This document shows positions 8,881 through 17,591 of a DNA stretch of 64,000 bases, piece by piece. The position numbers and the translations under genes were made by a program. Each line of letters starts with the position of its first letter. Position 1 is the stretch's first letter. Source of the DNA: Prolixibacter sp. SD074 (GTDB lineage: Bacteria; Bacteroidota; Bacteroidia; Bacteroidales; Prolixibacteraceae); contig NZ_BLAW01000001.1 in NCBI RefSeq assembly GCF_009617895.1, positions 2,471,001 to 2,535,000 on the forward strand, written 5' to 3'. Below the pieces are notes generated by a model. It ran no database searches and was not told where the DNA came from. It saw only the letters and a program-made list of their open reading frames with translations.

Positions 8881-11298
8881 TTAATGTGCATAACGTTTTC
8901 GTCTGATAAAGTTGAAAACAACACCAAACAATAAGATAAACAGCACCGGCACAAGGAGGTTCAGTAATTGCCATTTCAATTTTTCTTCGCGTAGTTTCAC
9001 CTTGTCCAACAGGCGCAGTTTTACCGTTCGGGTACGTAATTCCATCAGTCCCGAATCGTCGCATAAATACTGTACCGCATTCACAAAAAAAGCTTTATTT
9101 CCAAAAGTTTGTTTCGCATAACGATCGTATCCCAATGGTAAAATCTGAACACCCTTTGGCGTTTCATGCACCTTATTCGCAATCAGATGTCCATCCGAAA
9201 AAACCATCATCTTCGTCTGCGGACTTTCATATCGAGGTTTCAGTCCGGCCGGCAAATGCAATTCGCTTAACATCCGGTTTTTGAATACGGATGAAAACTT
9301 TCCTTCGACCAAAACACCTACCGGGATGTAATGCTGCGTGAAAAGTTCACGGGCCGGCGGTTGATTAATCATATCCAGGCTCACTTCCATAGGTGTTTCC
9401 GTTGTTCGGGCATACGCCGAAGAAGTCAGCAGCACTGTCTTTTTCACATCCTGGTTTTCACTAACCAGTTCGAGTGAGCTGACAAAATCCGCTATCAAAC
9501 GATTCAGGTTTTTCCCTACCGGTGAATTCTGAGATGGCATCAGCAGTGGCGAGAAATACCAGGGCGCCGGTGTAAATTTGGGAGGTTGTCCGGTCAAAGC
9601 GGTATTCACCGGAATCATCCGGCACTGCACATCCTGCATCAAATCGTGATTGAGCCGAACACCGTAATGAAACAATTGATCCTGCAAATTCAGGTTTCGT
9701 GAAAACGCCAGCGTCATCATGCCCTCGGATAGACTATCCATGCTTACCTGCACCGGATCGATAAGCCACATCAACCGGCCACCTTTCATGGCGTATTGAT
9801 CGAGAACAAATTTGTCCCTTTCAGGGAAAGCTTTTCCCGGGCCGGCAACAATCACTGCACGGAAACTATCCGGTGCCGCCAGCAAGTCATCGGGTGTGAT
9901 TCGGACGACATCGTAATTCTCACTCAATGCATTGGAGAAATCCTTTACCTGCCATTTACTCAGTTCATGATGGCCGGTCAGGAAAGCCACTTTTTGCTTT
10001 TTGTGCTGCATCAGCACGCGGAAAGCACGGGCAAATTGGTACTCCAGTAGTTCAGTTGAGCGATTCAGGTTTTCCTCAGCCGGCAACGAAGGATCATTCT
10101 GCAGAAAATTTACCACCACTTCACGCCCATGAAGCCGGATAACTGCCGATGGAAAAATAAGCCGGGTAGAAGTTCCCTGATCGGTTTTAATGCGCAAGTC
10201 TGTCGGTTTCAGACCTTCATCAATCAATGAATCAAAATATCCTTTGCGTTGCGAAGGTTTCACATCCTGGTAAGGATCGATGAACTGAACGTGGACCGGA
10301 ACCCCGGCATACACCTTCATATCGAGCAATTTTTCCTTCACGGCCCCAGCGAGCTTCCGAAACCCTGCCGGCAACATATCTCCCTTTAGATAAACATTCA
10401 CAATAGCTGGTTGGTCAACCTCTTCCATGATTTCACGGGTCTGCTCAGCCAGGGTGAAACGCTTCTCCGCAGTAAAGTCAATACGGAAAAAATGATTCGT
10501 CATCAGTATGGCTGCAAATGTGGCCGCCACAACGTAAATTCCCAAACGGGAAATGGCTTGCTTTTTCGAATAACGCTTCCAAAAGAGCGAAATCTGCGTT
10601 AGCAATAAAAACAAGCCAACCATCACCAGGAAATAATACAAATCGCGGGAATCGAGGACACCACGGCTCACCGACTCGTAATGTCGATTAATCCCCAACG
10701 ACGAAAGGGTTTCGGCAACCCCGGAAGGGATGGGCAAACCTGCCACAAAATCAAATCCGGTGTACCAGAAAAATGACAAAAACAACGACAGGATAAAAGC
10801 CACAATCTGGTTATCTGTCAGAGAGGAGGCAAAAAGCCCGATGGAAAGATAAATAGCCGCCAAAAAGAAAAGCCCCAGGTAACTTCCCCAGGTGGCACCG
10901 GTATCGATGCTTCCTACAGGATTTCCTAATTGGTATACCGAGAAAAAATAGAGCAGGGTAGGCAATAACGAAAGAGCAACGACGACCAACGCTGCCAAAT
11001 ACTTCGCCCCAACTAACTGAAATGAAGAAAGCGGTCGGGTGAGCAATAGCTGCAAGGTCCCCGTGCGCTTTTCATCGGCAAACATCCGCATGGTAACCGC
11101 CGGAATCAGGAACAAATACACCCACGGAGCCATGGAAAAAAGTCCATCCAACGTGGCATAACCACTATCCGGAATGTTGTAATTCCCATTGAAGGCCCAA
11201 AGAAATAAACCAGTGGAAAGCAGAAAAACGGCAATCACCAGGTAACCGATCAGCGAACCGAAAAACTGGTTGATTTCCTTTCTGAACAGACTGTACAT
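8881..11298 (-). CDS. Fused GldF-GldG ABC transporter membrane/periplasmic component
   Basis: About 805 residues from the ATG at 11298 (MYSLFRKEINQFF); the longer frame would need a TTG start. Residues 1-240 form an ABC-2 permease with six membrane segments, matching GldF. After a seventh helix (about 250-270), residues 275-770 match GldG: FTAEKRFTLAEQTREI followed by a ThuA-like/IFT52-like periplasmic domain, ending in a C-terminal membrane helix and basic tail. In flavobacteria GldF and GldG are separate gliding proteins working with the ATPase GldA. Here they are one chain and no gldA is nearby, so a role in export or envelope function rather than gliding is equally possible. Confidence 0.8.
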   Translation of the reverse strand: MYSLFRKEINQFFGSLIGYLVIAVFLLSTGLFLWAFNGNYNIPDSGYATLDGLFSMAPWVYLFLIPAVTMRMFADEKRTGTLQLLLTRPLSSFQLVGAKYLAALVVVALSLLPTLLYFFSVYQLGNPVGSIDTGATWGSYLGLFFLAAIYLSIGLFASSLTDNQIVAFILSLFLSFFWYTGFDFVAGLPIPSGVAETLSSLGINRHYESVSRGVLDSRDLYYFLVMVGLFLLLTQISLFWKRYSKKQAISRLGIYVVAATFAAILMTNHFFRIDFTAEKRFTLAEQTREIMEEVDQPAIVNVYLKGDMLPAGFRKLAGAVKEKLLDMKVYAGVPVHVQFIDPYQDVKPSQRKGYFDSLIDEGLKPTDLRIKTDQGTSTRLIFPSAVIRLHGREVVVNFLQNDPSLPAEENLNRSTELLEYQFARAFRVLMQHKKQKVAFLTGHHELSKWQVKDFSNALSENYDVVRITPDDLLAAPDSFRAVIVAGPGKAFPERDKFVLDQYAMKGGRLMWLIDPVQVSMDSLSEGMMTLAFSRNLNLQDQLFHYGVRLNHDLMQDVQCRMIPVNTALTGQPPKFTPAPWYFSPLLMPSQNSPVGKNLNRLIADFVSSLELVSENQDVKKTVLLTSSAYARTTETPMEVSLDMINQPPARELFTQHYIPVGVLVEGKFSSVFKNRMLSELHLPAGLKPRYESPQTKMMVFSDGHLIANKVHETPKGVQILPLGYDRYAKQTFGNKAFFVNAVQYLCDDSGLMELRTRTVKLRLLDKVKLREEKLKWQLLNLLVPVLFILLFGVVFNFIRRKRYAH

Positions 11299-11322
11299 AT
11301 ATGGCAATATTTTTCGAATGAA

Positions 11323-12447
11323 TTATTTCAACAGCTCAACTATCTGTTTGGCAGCCCGCGCAGCACATCCGGGTTCTCCTAAACGTTGGCGCATTTCATC
11401 ATAACCAGCCAACATTTTATCCCGGTAAGGTTTGTTGTCAAGAATTTGCTTCAATTCCGTGCTTACCGTATCGACGGTACAATGGTCCTGGAACAACTCC
11501 GTCACAATTTCCTGTCCCACAATCAGGTTGACCAACGAAAAATAAGGAATCTTCAGCAAAAACGGCCTTCCCCAGCGGGCAATTTTCCCCATCTCCATTT
11601 TATAACAAACCACCTGGGGAATATTCAAGATTGCTGTCTCAAGGGTCGCCGTTCCAGAGGTCACTAACGCCGCCGCTGACTGTTGCAGCAATTCGTAGGT
11701 TTGATTGAAGACAACCGGTATATCTCTGCCCTTCAAAACCTGACGGTAGAATTCCTCCGTCTGCGAAGGCGCACCGGCCAGCACAAATTCGTATTCAGGA
11801 AAACGGGCAGCGGCATCCGTCATCACCGGGAGAATATTGTTGATTTCCTGTTTCCTGCTTCCGGCAAGCAACGCTATTAACGGTTTCCCGGAAAGATGAT
11901 TTCGTGAAACAAAAGCGTCAAATGGCTCATCCTGGTTGGGACGCACGGCCAGTTCGTCAACCGTGGGGTTGCCCACATACCGGACCGGATAGTCATATTG
12001 GGCATAGAACTCTGTTTCGAAAGGAAAGATCGTAAACATCTCATCGATGAACTTCTTCACCTTCTTAACACGTTTGGTCTTCCACGCCCATATTTTAGGA
12101 GAGATATAATAGTAGGTACGAATACTGTGCTTTTTGGCAAATTTAGCCATACGCAGATTAAAACCCGGGTAATCGACTAAAATCAATACATCGGGTTTCC
12201 AGGCCAGCAACTCTTTTTCAGCCAACTGGAAGTTTGCTTTAACCTTATCCAGATTTCTCACTACCGTGATGAACCCCATGTAAGCCATTTCACTATAGTG
12301 TTTCAACAACCTGCCACCTTCGGCTTCCATCAAATCGCCACCGAAATAGCGGAATTCAGCTTGCGAATCCTCATTTTTCAGTTCACGCATCAGATGCGAG
12401 GCATGTAAATCGCCCGATGCTTCACCGGCAATGAAAAAATACTTCAC
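11323..12447 (-). CDS. lpxB: Lipid-A-disaccharide synthase
   Basis: 374 residues. LpxB joins UDP-2,3-diacylglucosamine and lipid X into lipid A disaccharide at the inner membrane. The N-terminus KYFFIAGEASGDLHA and the central YYYISPKIWAWK and LLAGSRKQEI segments are diagnostic. The start codon appears to be GTG at 12447. The gene ends about 25 bases before gldFG and follows surE and a small membrane protein on the same strand, so surE, the 104-residue gene, lpxB and gldFG may form one operon. Confidence 0.95.
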   Translation of the reverse strand: MKYFFIAGEASGDLHASHLMRELKNEDSQAEFRYFGGDLMEAEGGRLLKHYSEMAYMGFITVVRNLDKVKANFQLAEKELLAWKPDVLILVDYPGFNLRMAKFAKKHSIRTYYYISPKIWAWKTKRVKKVKKFIDEMFTIFPFETEFYAQYDYPVRYVGNPTVDELAVRPNQDEPFDAFVSRNHLSGKPLIALLAGSRKQEINNILPVMTDAAARFPEYEFVLAGAPSQTEEFYRQVLKGRDIPVVFNQTYELLQQSAAALVTSGTATLETAILNIPQVVCYKMEMGKIARWGRPFLLKIPYFSLVNLIVGQEIVTELFQDHCTVDTVSTELKQILDNKPYRDKMLAGYDEMRQRLGEPGCAARAAKQIVELLK

Positions 12448-12511
12448 GCGTAGGAAAATTTATAGTTAGGGCAATCGAATTAAATTCCGAATGAATATTC
12501 GATAAAATCGT

Positions 12512-12826
12512 TTATAACAGCTTGACGATAAATGCTACGACCACATATATAATGGTTGCTAATAATACGCCACGTCCCGAACGTAAACGATTTCCCCGGA
12601 CAAACAACATGAAGAGTCCCATGTTGGGAAAAACGGCCAGGCTCAACACATGAATAATCGTATCCGCCACCAACAAATGGCGGATAAATGTGGAAAAGGG
12701 CATATAGCCAAACCGAAATAAATAGTAAAGCATAAAAAACACTAAAGGCATCAGCGCGCCAGCCAGCGTGCCCAACCAAATGTTATTCTGCTTCTTCGGC
12801 TGCTTTTGTTGTTCCTGATTTTCCAT
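12512..12826 (-). CDS. Small conserved membrane protein between surE and lpxB
   Basis: 104 residues: a charged Gln/Lys-rich N-terminus (MENQEQQKQPKKQNN), then three hydrophobic segments (about 20-40, 48-72 and 84-103) with basic loops, so a three-helix inner-membrane protein. It starts two bases after the surE stop and ends 64 bases before lpxB, which marks it as an operon member. No function can be assigned; the link to lipid A is positional only. Confidence 0.7.
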   Translation of the reverse strand: MENQEQQKQPKKQNNIWLGTLAGALMPLVFFMLYYLFRFGYMPFSTFIRHLLVADTIIHVLSLAVFPNMGLFMLFVRGNRLRSGRGVLLATIIYVVVAFIVKLL

Positions 12827-12828
12827 GA

Positions 12829-13590
12829 TTAAAATTTCCAGGTTTTCATATGCTGAAAGGCCTGATAAGCCGTCAAATCGATAGTAACCGGTACCACCGA
12901 AACATATCCGTTTTTCAGGGCAAAATCGTCTGTGTCGCGAGCTTCCGCCTCAGCGTTATTGAAATAACCAGTCAGCCAGTAGTAGCTTCGTCCATGCGGA
13001 TCGGTTCTGTGTTCGAACTCCTCTTCCCATTTACCCCGCGTTTGACGGCAAAAATTAATGCCTTTCACGTCGCCTTTCGGGATGTTCACATTCAGGCAAA
13101 CGCCATCGGGCAGGCCATGCTCAACCACCACCTGAAAGATGCGGGCAACGGCCATTTTAGAGCGGCCAAAATCAGCATCTGTATCGTAGTCATTTAGCGA
13201 AAAGCCGATAGATGGAATTCCATGAATGCAACCTTCGATAGCGCCGCCCATCGTTCCCGAATAAAGAATAGAAACCGAGCTGTTGGCGCCATGGTTAATA
13301 CCGGAAATAACAAAATCGGGTAAACGATCGAGCAACTGGTTACAGGCCAGTTTCACGCAATCAACCGGCGTTCCGGTACATGAATAGATGGTTAAACCGT
13401 CTTCTTCCTCAAGCTTATTCACACGCAAAGGCCGATCCACCGTAATGGCATGCGACATTCCGGATCGAGGACTGTCGGGGGCCACGACAACAATATCGCC
13501 GAAAAGGCGCATTACTTCAGTAACCTCCTTTAAACCTTTGGCATAAACACCATCATCATTAGTGAGTAATATCAGTGGTCGTTCGTTCAT
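12829..13590 (-). CDS. surE: 5'/3'-nucleotidase SurE
   Basis: I choose the ATG at 13590 (MNERPLILLTNDDGVYAKG), which puts the metal-binding NDD motif at residues 11-13 as in characterised SurE proteins; an ATG nine codons upstream is possible but adds an unusual basic tail. Ser and Asn ligands are visible in PRSGMSH and SGINHGAN. The 253-residue length is normal. SurE dephosphorylates nucleoside monophosphates in stationary phase. It heads the likely surE-lpxB operon. Confidence 0.93.
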   Translation of the reverse strand: MNERPLILLTNDDGVYAKGLKEVTEVMRLFGDIVVVAPDSPRSGMSHAITVDRPLRVNKLEEEDGLTIYSCTGTPVDCVKLACNQLLDRLPDFVISGINHGANSSVSILYSGTMGGAIEGCIHGIPSIGFSLNDYDTDADFGRSKMAVARIFQVVVEHGLPDGVCLNVNIPKGDVKGINFCRQTRGKWEEEFEHRTDPHGRSYYWLTGYFNNAEAEARDTDDFALKNGYVSVVPVTIDLTAYQAFQHMKTWKF

Positions 13591-13757
13591 TTTCCGAATT
13601 TTTCCATTTTTCAACAAGAAAACAAAGATAATCGTTCACGGCTAACAACTACCATCCGACCGAAAAAGTTACGTGATTTCTTATGCAGTTAACTTCAGAT
13701 AAACTTCAGCCCGTTAGGTATGATTCTCGGGAATTATCGGTTGAATCTTATTTCTGT

Positions 13758-13787
13758 TTTGGCATCATGCTGAAAATCGTACTTTTG
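13758..13787 (+). promoter_or_regulatory. Candidate Bacteroidota promoter of the heptose cluster
   Basis: TTTG at 13758-13761 and TACTTTTG at 13780-13787 (a full match to TAnnTTTG) with an 18-base gap. The predicted transcript would begin a few bases before the GTG at 13803, supporting that start for the glycosyltransferase. Confidence 0.5.
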
Positions 13788-13802
13788 TTTGTAAATTTTC
13801 AT

Positions 13803-14945
13803 GTGTTGAAGAAAAAAGTCGTCATTATCGGAACCGCATGGCCGTTCAGAGGCGGACTGGCCGCATACAACGAGCGTCTTGCCCGTGAATTTCAGTCCGC
13901 TGGATACGAGGTTCGCATCGAAACGTTTACCCTGCAGTATCCCAACTTTCTTTTCCCTGGGAAAACTCAATATGCAGATTGGGAAGCACCGGCAGATATC
14001 AATATCCAGGCCACGGTTAATTCCATTAATCCGCTCAACTGGTTAAAAGTAGGCAACCGCATCCGGAAAGAAGCTCCCGACATTGTTATTTTTAAGTACT
14101 GGCTGCCCTTTATGGCGCCCTGCTTTGGCACCATTGGCCGGAGAGTTCGGAAGAACAAAAAAACAAAGGTAATTGCAATTGCCGACAATATCATTCCGCA
14201 CGAACCACGTCCGGGAGATAAACCATTCACGCATTTCTTCACCAAGGCAGTTGATGGATTTGTGGCCATGTCGAAGAGTGTTTTCAACGACATTGCAAAA
14301 TTCGACCGGAACAAACCCCGGGGCCTTTGCCCTCATCCGCTTTTCGATAATTTCGGAGCTCCGCTTTCGCGGGAAGAAGCCATCAAATCGCTGGAGTTGG
14401 ATCCTAATTTTCGATACCTTCTTTTCTTTGGCTTTATTCGTGATTACAAAGGACTCGACTGGCTATTGGAAGCTTTTGCAGATGAAAGGCTACGAAAATT
14501 CCCGGTCAGACTACTGGTTGCCGGAGAATTTTACTCTCCCCCTGATAGTTATCTAAAGCTTATTGAAAAACTTCAACTGAATGAAAATCTCATTCTTCAT
14601 ACGGATTTCATCGCTGACAGTGAAGTTGCAAAATATTTTAGCGTGGCAGATATGATCGTTCAACCGTACAAGTCGGCTACGCAAAGTGGCGTGACACAAA
14701 TCGGCTACCACTTCGAGAAGCCCATGCTGGTAACCGATGTGGGGGGTTTGTCCGAAATTATTCCTGACCAAAAAGTGGGCTACGTGGTGCAACCAAATGT
14801 GAAAGCCATTGCCGATGCGCTGGTTGATTTTTATGAAAATAGCCGTCAGTCAGAATTTGAAGAACAAGTTAAAGAAGAGAAGAAAAAATATTCATGGAAG
14901 CGGATGGTGGGAATCATCAGCGAAGTTTATCAACAAATCGTTTAG
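13803..14945 (+). CDS. Glycosyltransferase family 4
   Basis: About 380 residues with a GT-B fold. The N-terminal half opens VVIIGTAWPFRGGLA, a Gly-rich donor/acceptor loop. The C-terminal half has the FGFIRDYKGLDWLLEAF segment and the EKPMLVTDVGGLSEII motif with an E-x7-E-like nucleotide-sugar site. The start is uncertain: an in-frame ATG at 13767 adds 12 hydrophobic residues, while GTG 13803 fits family alignment and the promoter. It is followed by hddA three bases later, so it probably transfers the heptose made by the next genes onto an envelope glycan. Confidence 0.8.
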   Translation: MLKKKVVIIGTAWPFRGGLAAYNERLAREFQSAGYEVRIETFTLQYPNFLFPGKTQYADWEAPADINIQATVNSINPLNWLKVGNRIRKEAPDIVIFKYWLPFMAPCFGTIGRRVRKNKKTKVIAIADNIIPHEPRPGDKPFTHFFTKAVDGFVAMSKSVFNDIAKFDRNKPRGLCPHPLFDNFGAPLSREEAIKSLELDPNFRYLLFFGFIRDYKGLDWLLEAFADERLRKFPVRLLVAGEFYSPPDSYLKLIEKLQLNENLILHTDFIADSEVAKYFSVADMIVQPYKSATQSGVTQIGYHFEKPMLVTDVGGLSEIIPDQKVGYVVQPNVKAIADALVDFYENSRQSEFEEQVKEEKKKYSWKRMVGIISEVYQQIV

Positions 14946-14948
14946 CGT

Positions 14949-15971
14949 ATGATCATCCGAAGTAAAGCCCCGTTGCGTATTGGGCTGGCCGGTGGCGGCT
15001 CCGATGTTTCGCCTTACTCCGACCTGTACGGCGGCGCCATCCTGAATGCCACCATCAGCATGTACGCCTATGCCACCATCGAACCCCGGAACGACGGGAA
15101 GATTGTTCTGAATGCTATCGATAAAGGTGAATATCTCACCTTAACTTCTATAAAGCAATTGAGCATCGATGGCCGGCTCGATTTGCTGAAAGGCATTTAC
15201 AACCGGGTCGTGCGCGACTTCAGCAAAGAGCCACTATCATTTACCCTCACCACTTTCGTGGATGCACCTCCCGGTTCAGGTTTGGGCTCCTCTTCAACAT
15301 TGGTAGCAGCCGTTCTCGGGGCTTTCACCGAATGGTTAAAACTTCCGCTTGGCGAATACGACATTGCCCAACTGGCCTATGCCATCGAACGTGTCGACTT
15401 AAATCAGGCGGGAGGAAAGCAGGACCAGTATGCCGCAACCTTTGGCGGGGTAAACTTTATGGAGTTTTACAAAGAAGACAAGGTCATTGTCAATCCATTG
15501 CGTATCAGTCAGCGGGTATTGGACGAACTGGCTTTCAATCTTGTCCTTTACTATACCGAAACAAGTCGCTTATCTTCGACCATCATCGAGCAGCAGCGGG
15601 AAAATGTAACCAAAAACAATATCTCTTCCATCGAAGCCATGCACAACATTAAGCGACAGGCCATTTTGATGAAGGAAGCGTTATTGAAAAGCAATTTGGA
15701 TCAGGTGGGTAAGATTCTCGATTTTGGATGGCAGAACAAGAAAAAAATGGCGGAAGGGATTTCCAATCCGCAAATTGACGAAATTTACGCCACTGCATTA
15801 AAGGCAGGAGCTACCGGGGGAAAAATCTCGGGAGCCGGTGGTGGTGGATTTATGTTTTTTTATTGTCCGGGAAACACACGCTACCAGGTAGTGGAGCGCC
15901 TGCTTAAATTTGGTGGACAGGTAAAACGGTATGGTTTTACCAAACACGGCCTGAGTACCTGGACCAGTTAA
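14949..15971 (+). CDS. hddA: D-glycero-alpha-D-manno-heptose-7-phosphate kinase
   Basis: 340-residue GHMP kinase. It opens MIIRSKAPLRIGLAGGGSDV and has the ATP-binding GLGSSSTLVAA motif (about residues 115-125) and the C-terminal GATGGKISGAGGGGF motif 3. HddA phosphorylates D-glycero-D-manno-heptose 7-phosphate at C1 (alpha), en route to GDP-heptose. Its place between a glycosyltransferase and gmhA, with hddC after, strongly supports the heptose assignment over other GHMP kinases. Confidence 0.88.
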   Translation: MIIRSKAPLRIGLAGGGSDVSPYSDLYGGAILNATISMYAYATIEPRNDGKIVLNAIDKGEYLTLTSIKQLSIDGRLDLLKGIYNRVVRDFSKEPLSFTLTTFVDAPPGSGLGSSSTLVAAVLGAFTEWLKLPLGEYDIAQLAYAIERVDLNQAGGKQDQYAATFGGVNFMEFYKEDKVIVNPLRISQRVLDELAFNLVLYYTETSRLSSTIIEQQRENVTKNNISSIEAMHNIKRQAILMKEALLKSNLDQVGKILDFGWQNKKKMAEGISNPQIDEIYATALKAGATGGKISGAGGGGFMFFYCPGNTRYQVVERLLKFGGQVKRYGFTKHGLSTWTS

Positions 15972-15990
15972 ACAGTACGCAATTTAAATC

Positions 15991-16569
15991 ATGATACGAA
16001 AACGCATAACCGAAGCATTAGAAGTAAAACAGCGCATCCTGAAAAATGATCAGCTGCTTGCCAAAATAGAACTGGCTGCTGCGTTGATTACCCGTACCTA
16101 CCGGGAAGGAGGAAAAGTTCTTTTCTGTGGAAACGGCGGAAGCGCTGCCGATGCGCAACACCTGGCTGCCGAACTCTCCGGCCGGTTTTATCTCGACCGC
16201 GAACCACTCGATGCAGAAGCCTGCCATGTGAATACGTCGTTTTTAACAGCTGTCGCCAATGATTACGATTTTGCATCAAGCTATGCCCGATACGTTAAAG
16301 CAAGCGGGAGAAAAGGCGATGTGCTGGTAGGCATTTCCACCAGTGGGAACTCGGAAAATATCGTGAAGGCGATGGAAACTGCGCAAAGCAAAAGTATGCA
16401 CACCATAGCGATGACGGGCGAAAACGGCGGAAAACTGAAAGCGCTGGCTAATATCTTACTCAATGTTCCTTCAACCGATACGCCACGCATTCAGGAAGCC
16501 CACATACTGATGGGACATATTTTCTGCGAAATCGTAGAAAATAACCTGTTTGGTCAACCAGGTAATTAA
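15991..16569 (+). CDS. gmhA: Sedoheptulose-7-phosphate isomerase
   Basis: 192-residue SIS-domain protein with the typical CGNGGSAADAQHLAAEL segment (about residues 46-62) and the second sugar-phosphate loop GISTSGNSENI. GmhA turns sedoheptulose 7-phosphate into D-glycero-D-manno-heptose 7-phosphate, the substrate of HddA. It lies 19 bases after hddA and 51 bases before hddC. Length and motifs match characterised GmhA proteins. Confidence 0.93.
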   Translation: MIRKRITEALEVKQRILKNDQLLAKIELAAALITRTYREGGKVLFCGNGGSAADAQHLAAELSGRFYLDREPLDAEACHVNTSFLTAVANDYDFASSYARYVKASGRKGDVLVGISTSGNSENIVKAMETAQSKSMHTIAMTGENGGKLKALANILLNVPSTDTPRIQEAHILMGHIFCEIVENNLFGQPGN

Positions 16570-16620
16570 TTCGTATGTTATGCGTTATATCAATGTATAA
16601 CCGTAACACCAGGCAAAGAA

Positions 16621-17337
16621 ATGAAAACCGTTGAAGCCATTATATTAGCCGGCGGGTTGGGTACCCGCCTTCAGGATGTTGTTTACGATATGCCCAAACC
16701 CATGGCCGCGATAAACGGCAAACCGTTCCTCTCCTATCTTCTGAATGAACTGTCATTACAGGGGGTTGAGCGAGCCATTTTGTCGGTAGGATACAAATAC
16801 AAAATGATTGAAGCCTATTTCGGACACCGTTATGCCGGAATGGAACTAAAATATGCCATCGAGCCCGAACCGCTTGGAACCGGTGGCGGAATAAAACTGG
16901 CAATGAACCACGTGAAAGGAGAACGGGTCTTTCTTCTCAACGGAGATACGTTTTTCAAAGTACCGCTGTCTGAATTGGAAACTTTTCACCTGAACGGCAA
17001 CTTTGCTTTAACGTTGGCAGTGAAAGAATTGATCGATTTTGATCGGTACGGATGCGTGGAAATCAGTGGTGGGAAAATTCGGGCATTCCACGAAAAACAA
17101 AAGGTAGAGCAGGGCTTTATTAATGGCGGCGTTTACCTGATGGAAAAAGATATCCTGCTGAAAGGAAATTATCCGAACAAATTTTCATTTGAAAAGGACT
17201 TCCTGGAAAAACAGATTCAGCCTGGACAAATTTCCTGCGGAGCTTTTCCGGCCAACGGGTATTTTCTGGATATCGGTATCCCGGAAACCTACGAGCAGGC
17301 GCAAAATGACTTTCGCCGGCTGGACAGTGGCGAATAG
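16621..17337 (+). CDS. hddC: D-glycero-alpha-D-manno-heptose 1-phosphate guanylyltransferase
   Basis: 238-residue nucleotidyltransferase. It opens with AIILAGGLGTRLQ, the conserved NTP-binding loop, followed by the lysine of MPKPM. LLNGDTFF carries the metal-binding Asp. By neighbourhood (hddA, gmhA) it is HddC, making GDP-D-glycero-alpha-D-manno-heptose; by sequence alone it could be another hexose-1-phosphate nucleotidyltransferase. A gmhB phosphatase, needed between HddA and HddC, is not next to it. Confidence 0.82.
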   Translation: MKTVEAIILAGGLGTRLQDVVYDMPKPMAAINGKPFLSYLLNELSLQGVERAILSVGYKYKMIEAYFGHRYAGMELKYAIEPEPLGTGGGIKLAMNHVKGERVFLLNGDTFFKVPLSELETFHLNGNFALTLAVKELIDFDRYGCVEISGGKIRAFHEKQKVEQGFINGGVYLMEKDILLKGNYPNKFSFEKDFLEKQIQPGQISCGAFPANGYFLDIGIPETYEQAQNDFRRLDSGE

Positions 17338-17472
17338 ATGAAAATTCACCATCCCGCAACATTGATCCTGAAACAAAACAAACTTTCGCGCTGTTTCACC
17401 GAGAAACAACCTTTCGGCAATCACCCGGAATTACATTTTGGCAAAAATTTGCAGGATTTCTGATCCATATAT

Positions 17473-17490
17473 TCGCTTCACGCGAAGCGA
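17473..17490. repeat. Short hairpin between hddC and relA/spoT
   Basis: TCGCTTC / GAAGCGA, a 7-bp perfect stem with a 4-base loop. No T run follows, so it is at best a weak terminator for the heptose operon. The rest of the 17338-17591 spacer is AT-rich and featureless. Confidence 0.4.
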
Positions 17491-17591
17491 AGAGTAAATT
17501 ATAATCTGCAGGAATGAAATATTTAACCGGTAAAAATTTATTTTTACCAATTCGAAATAGCTGGCCATAAAAATTTTTAAACAGCGAATGA

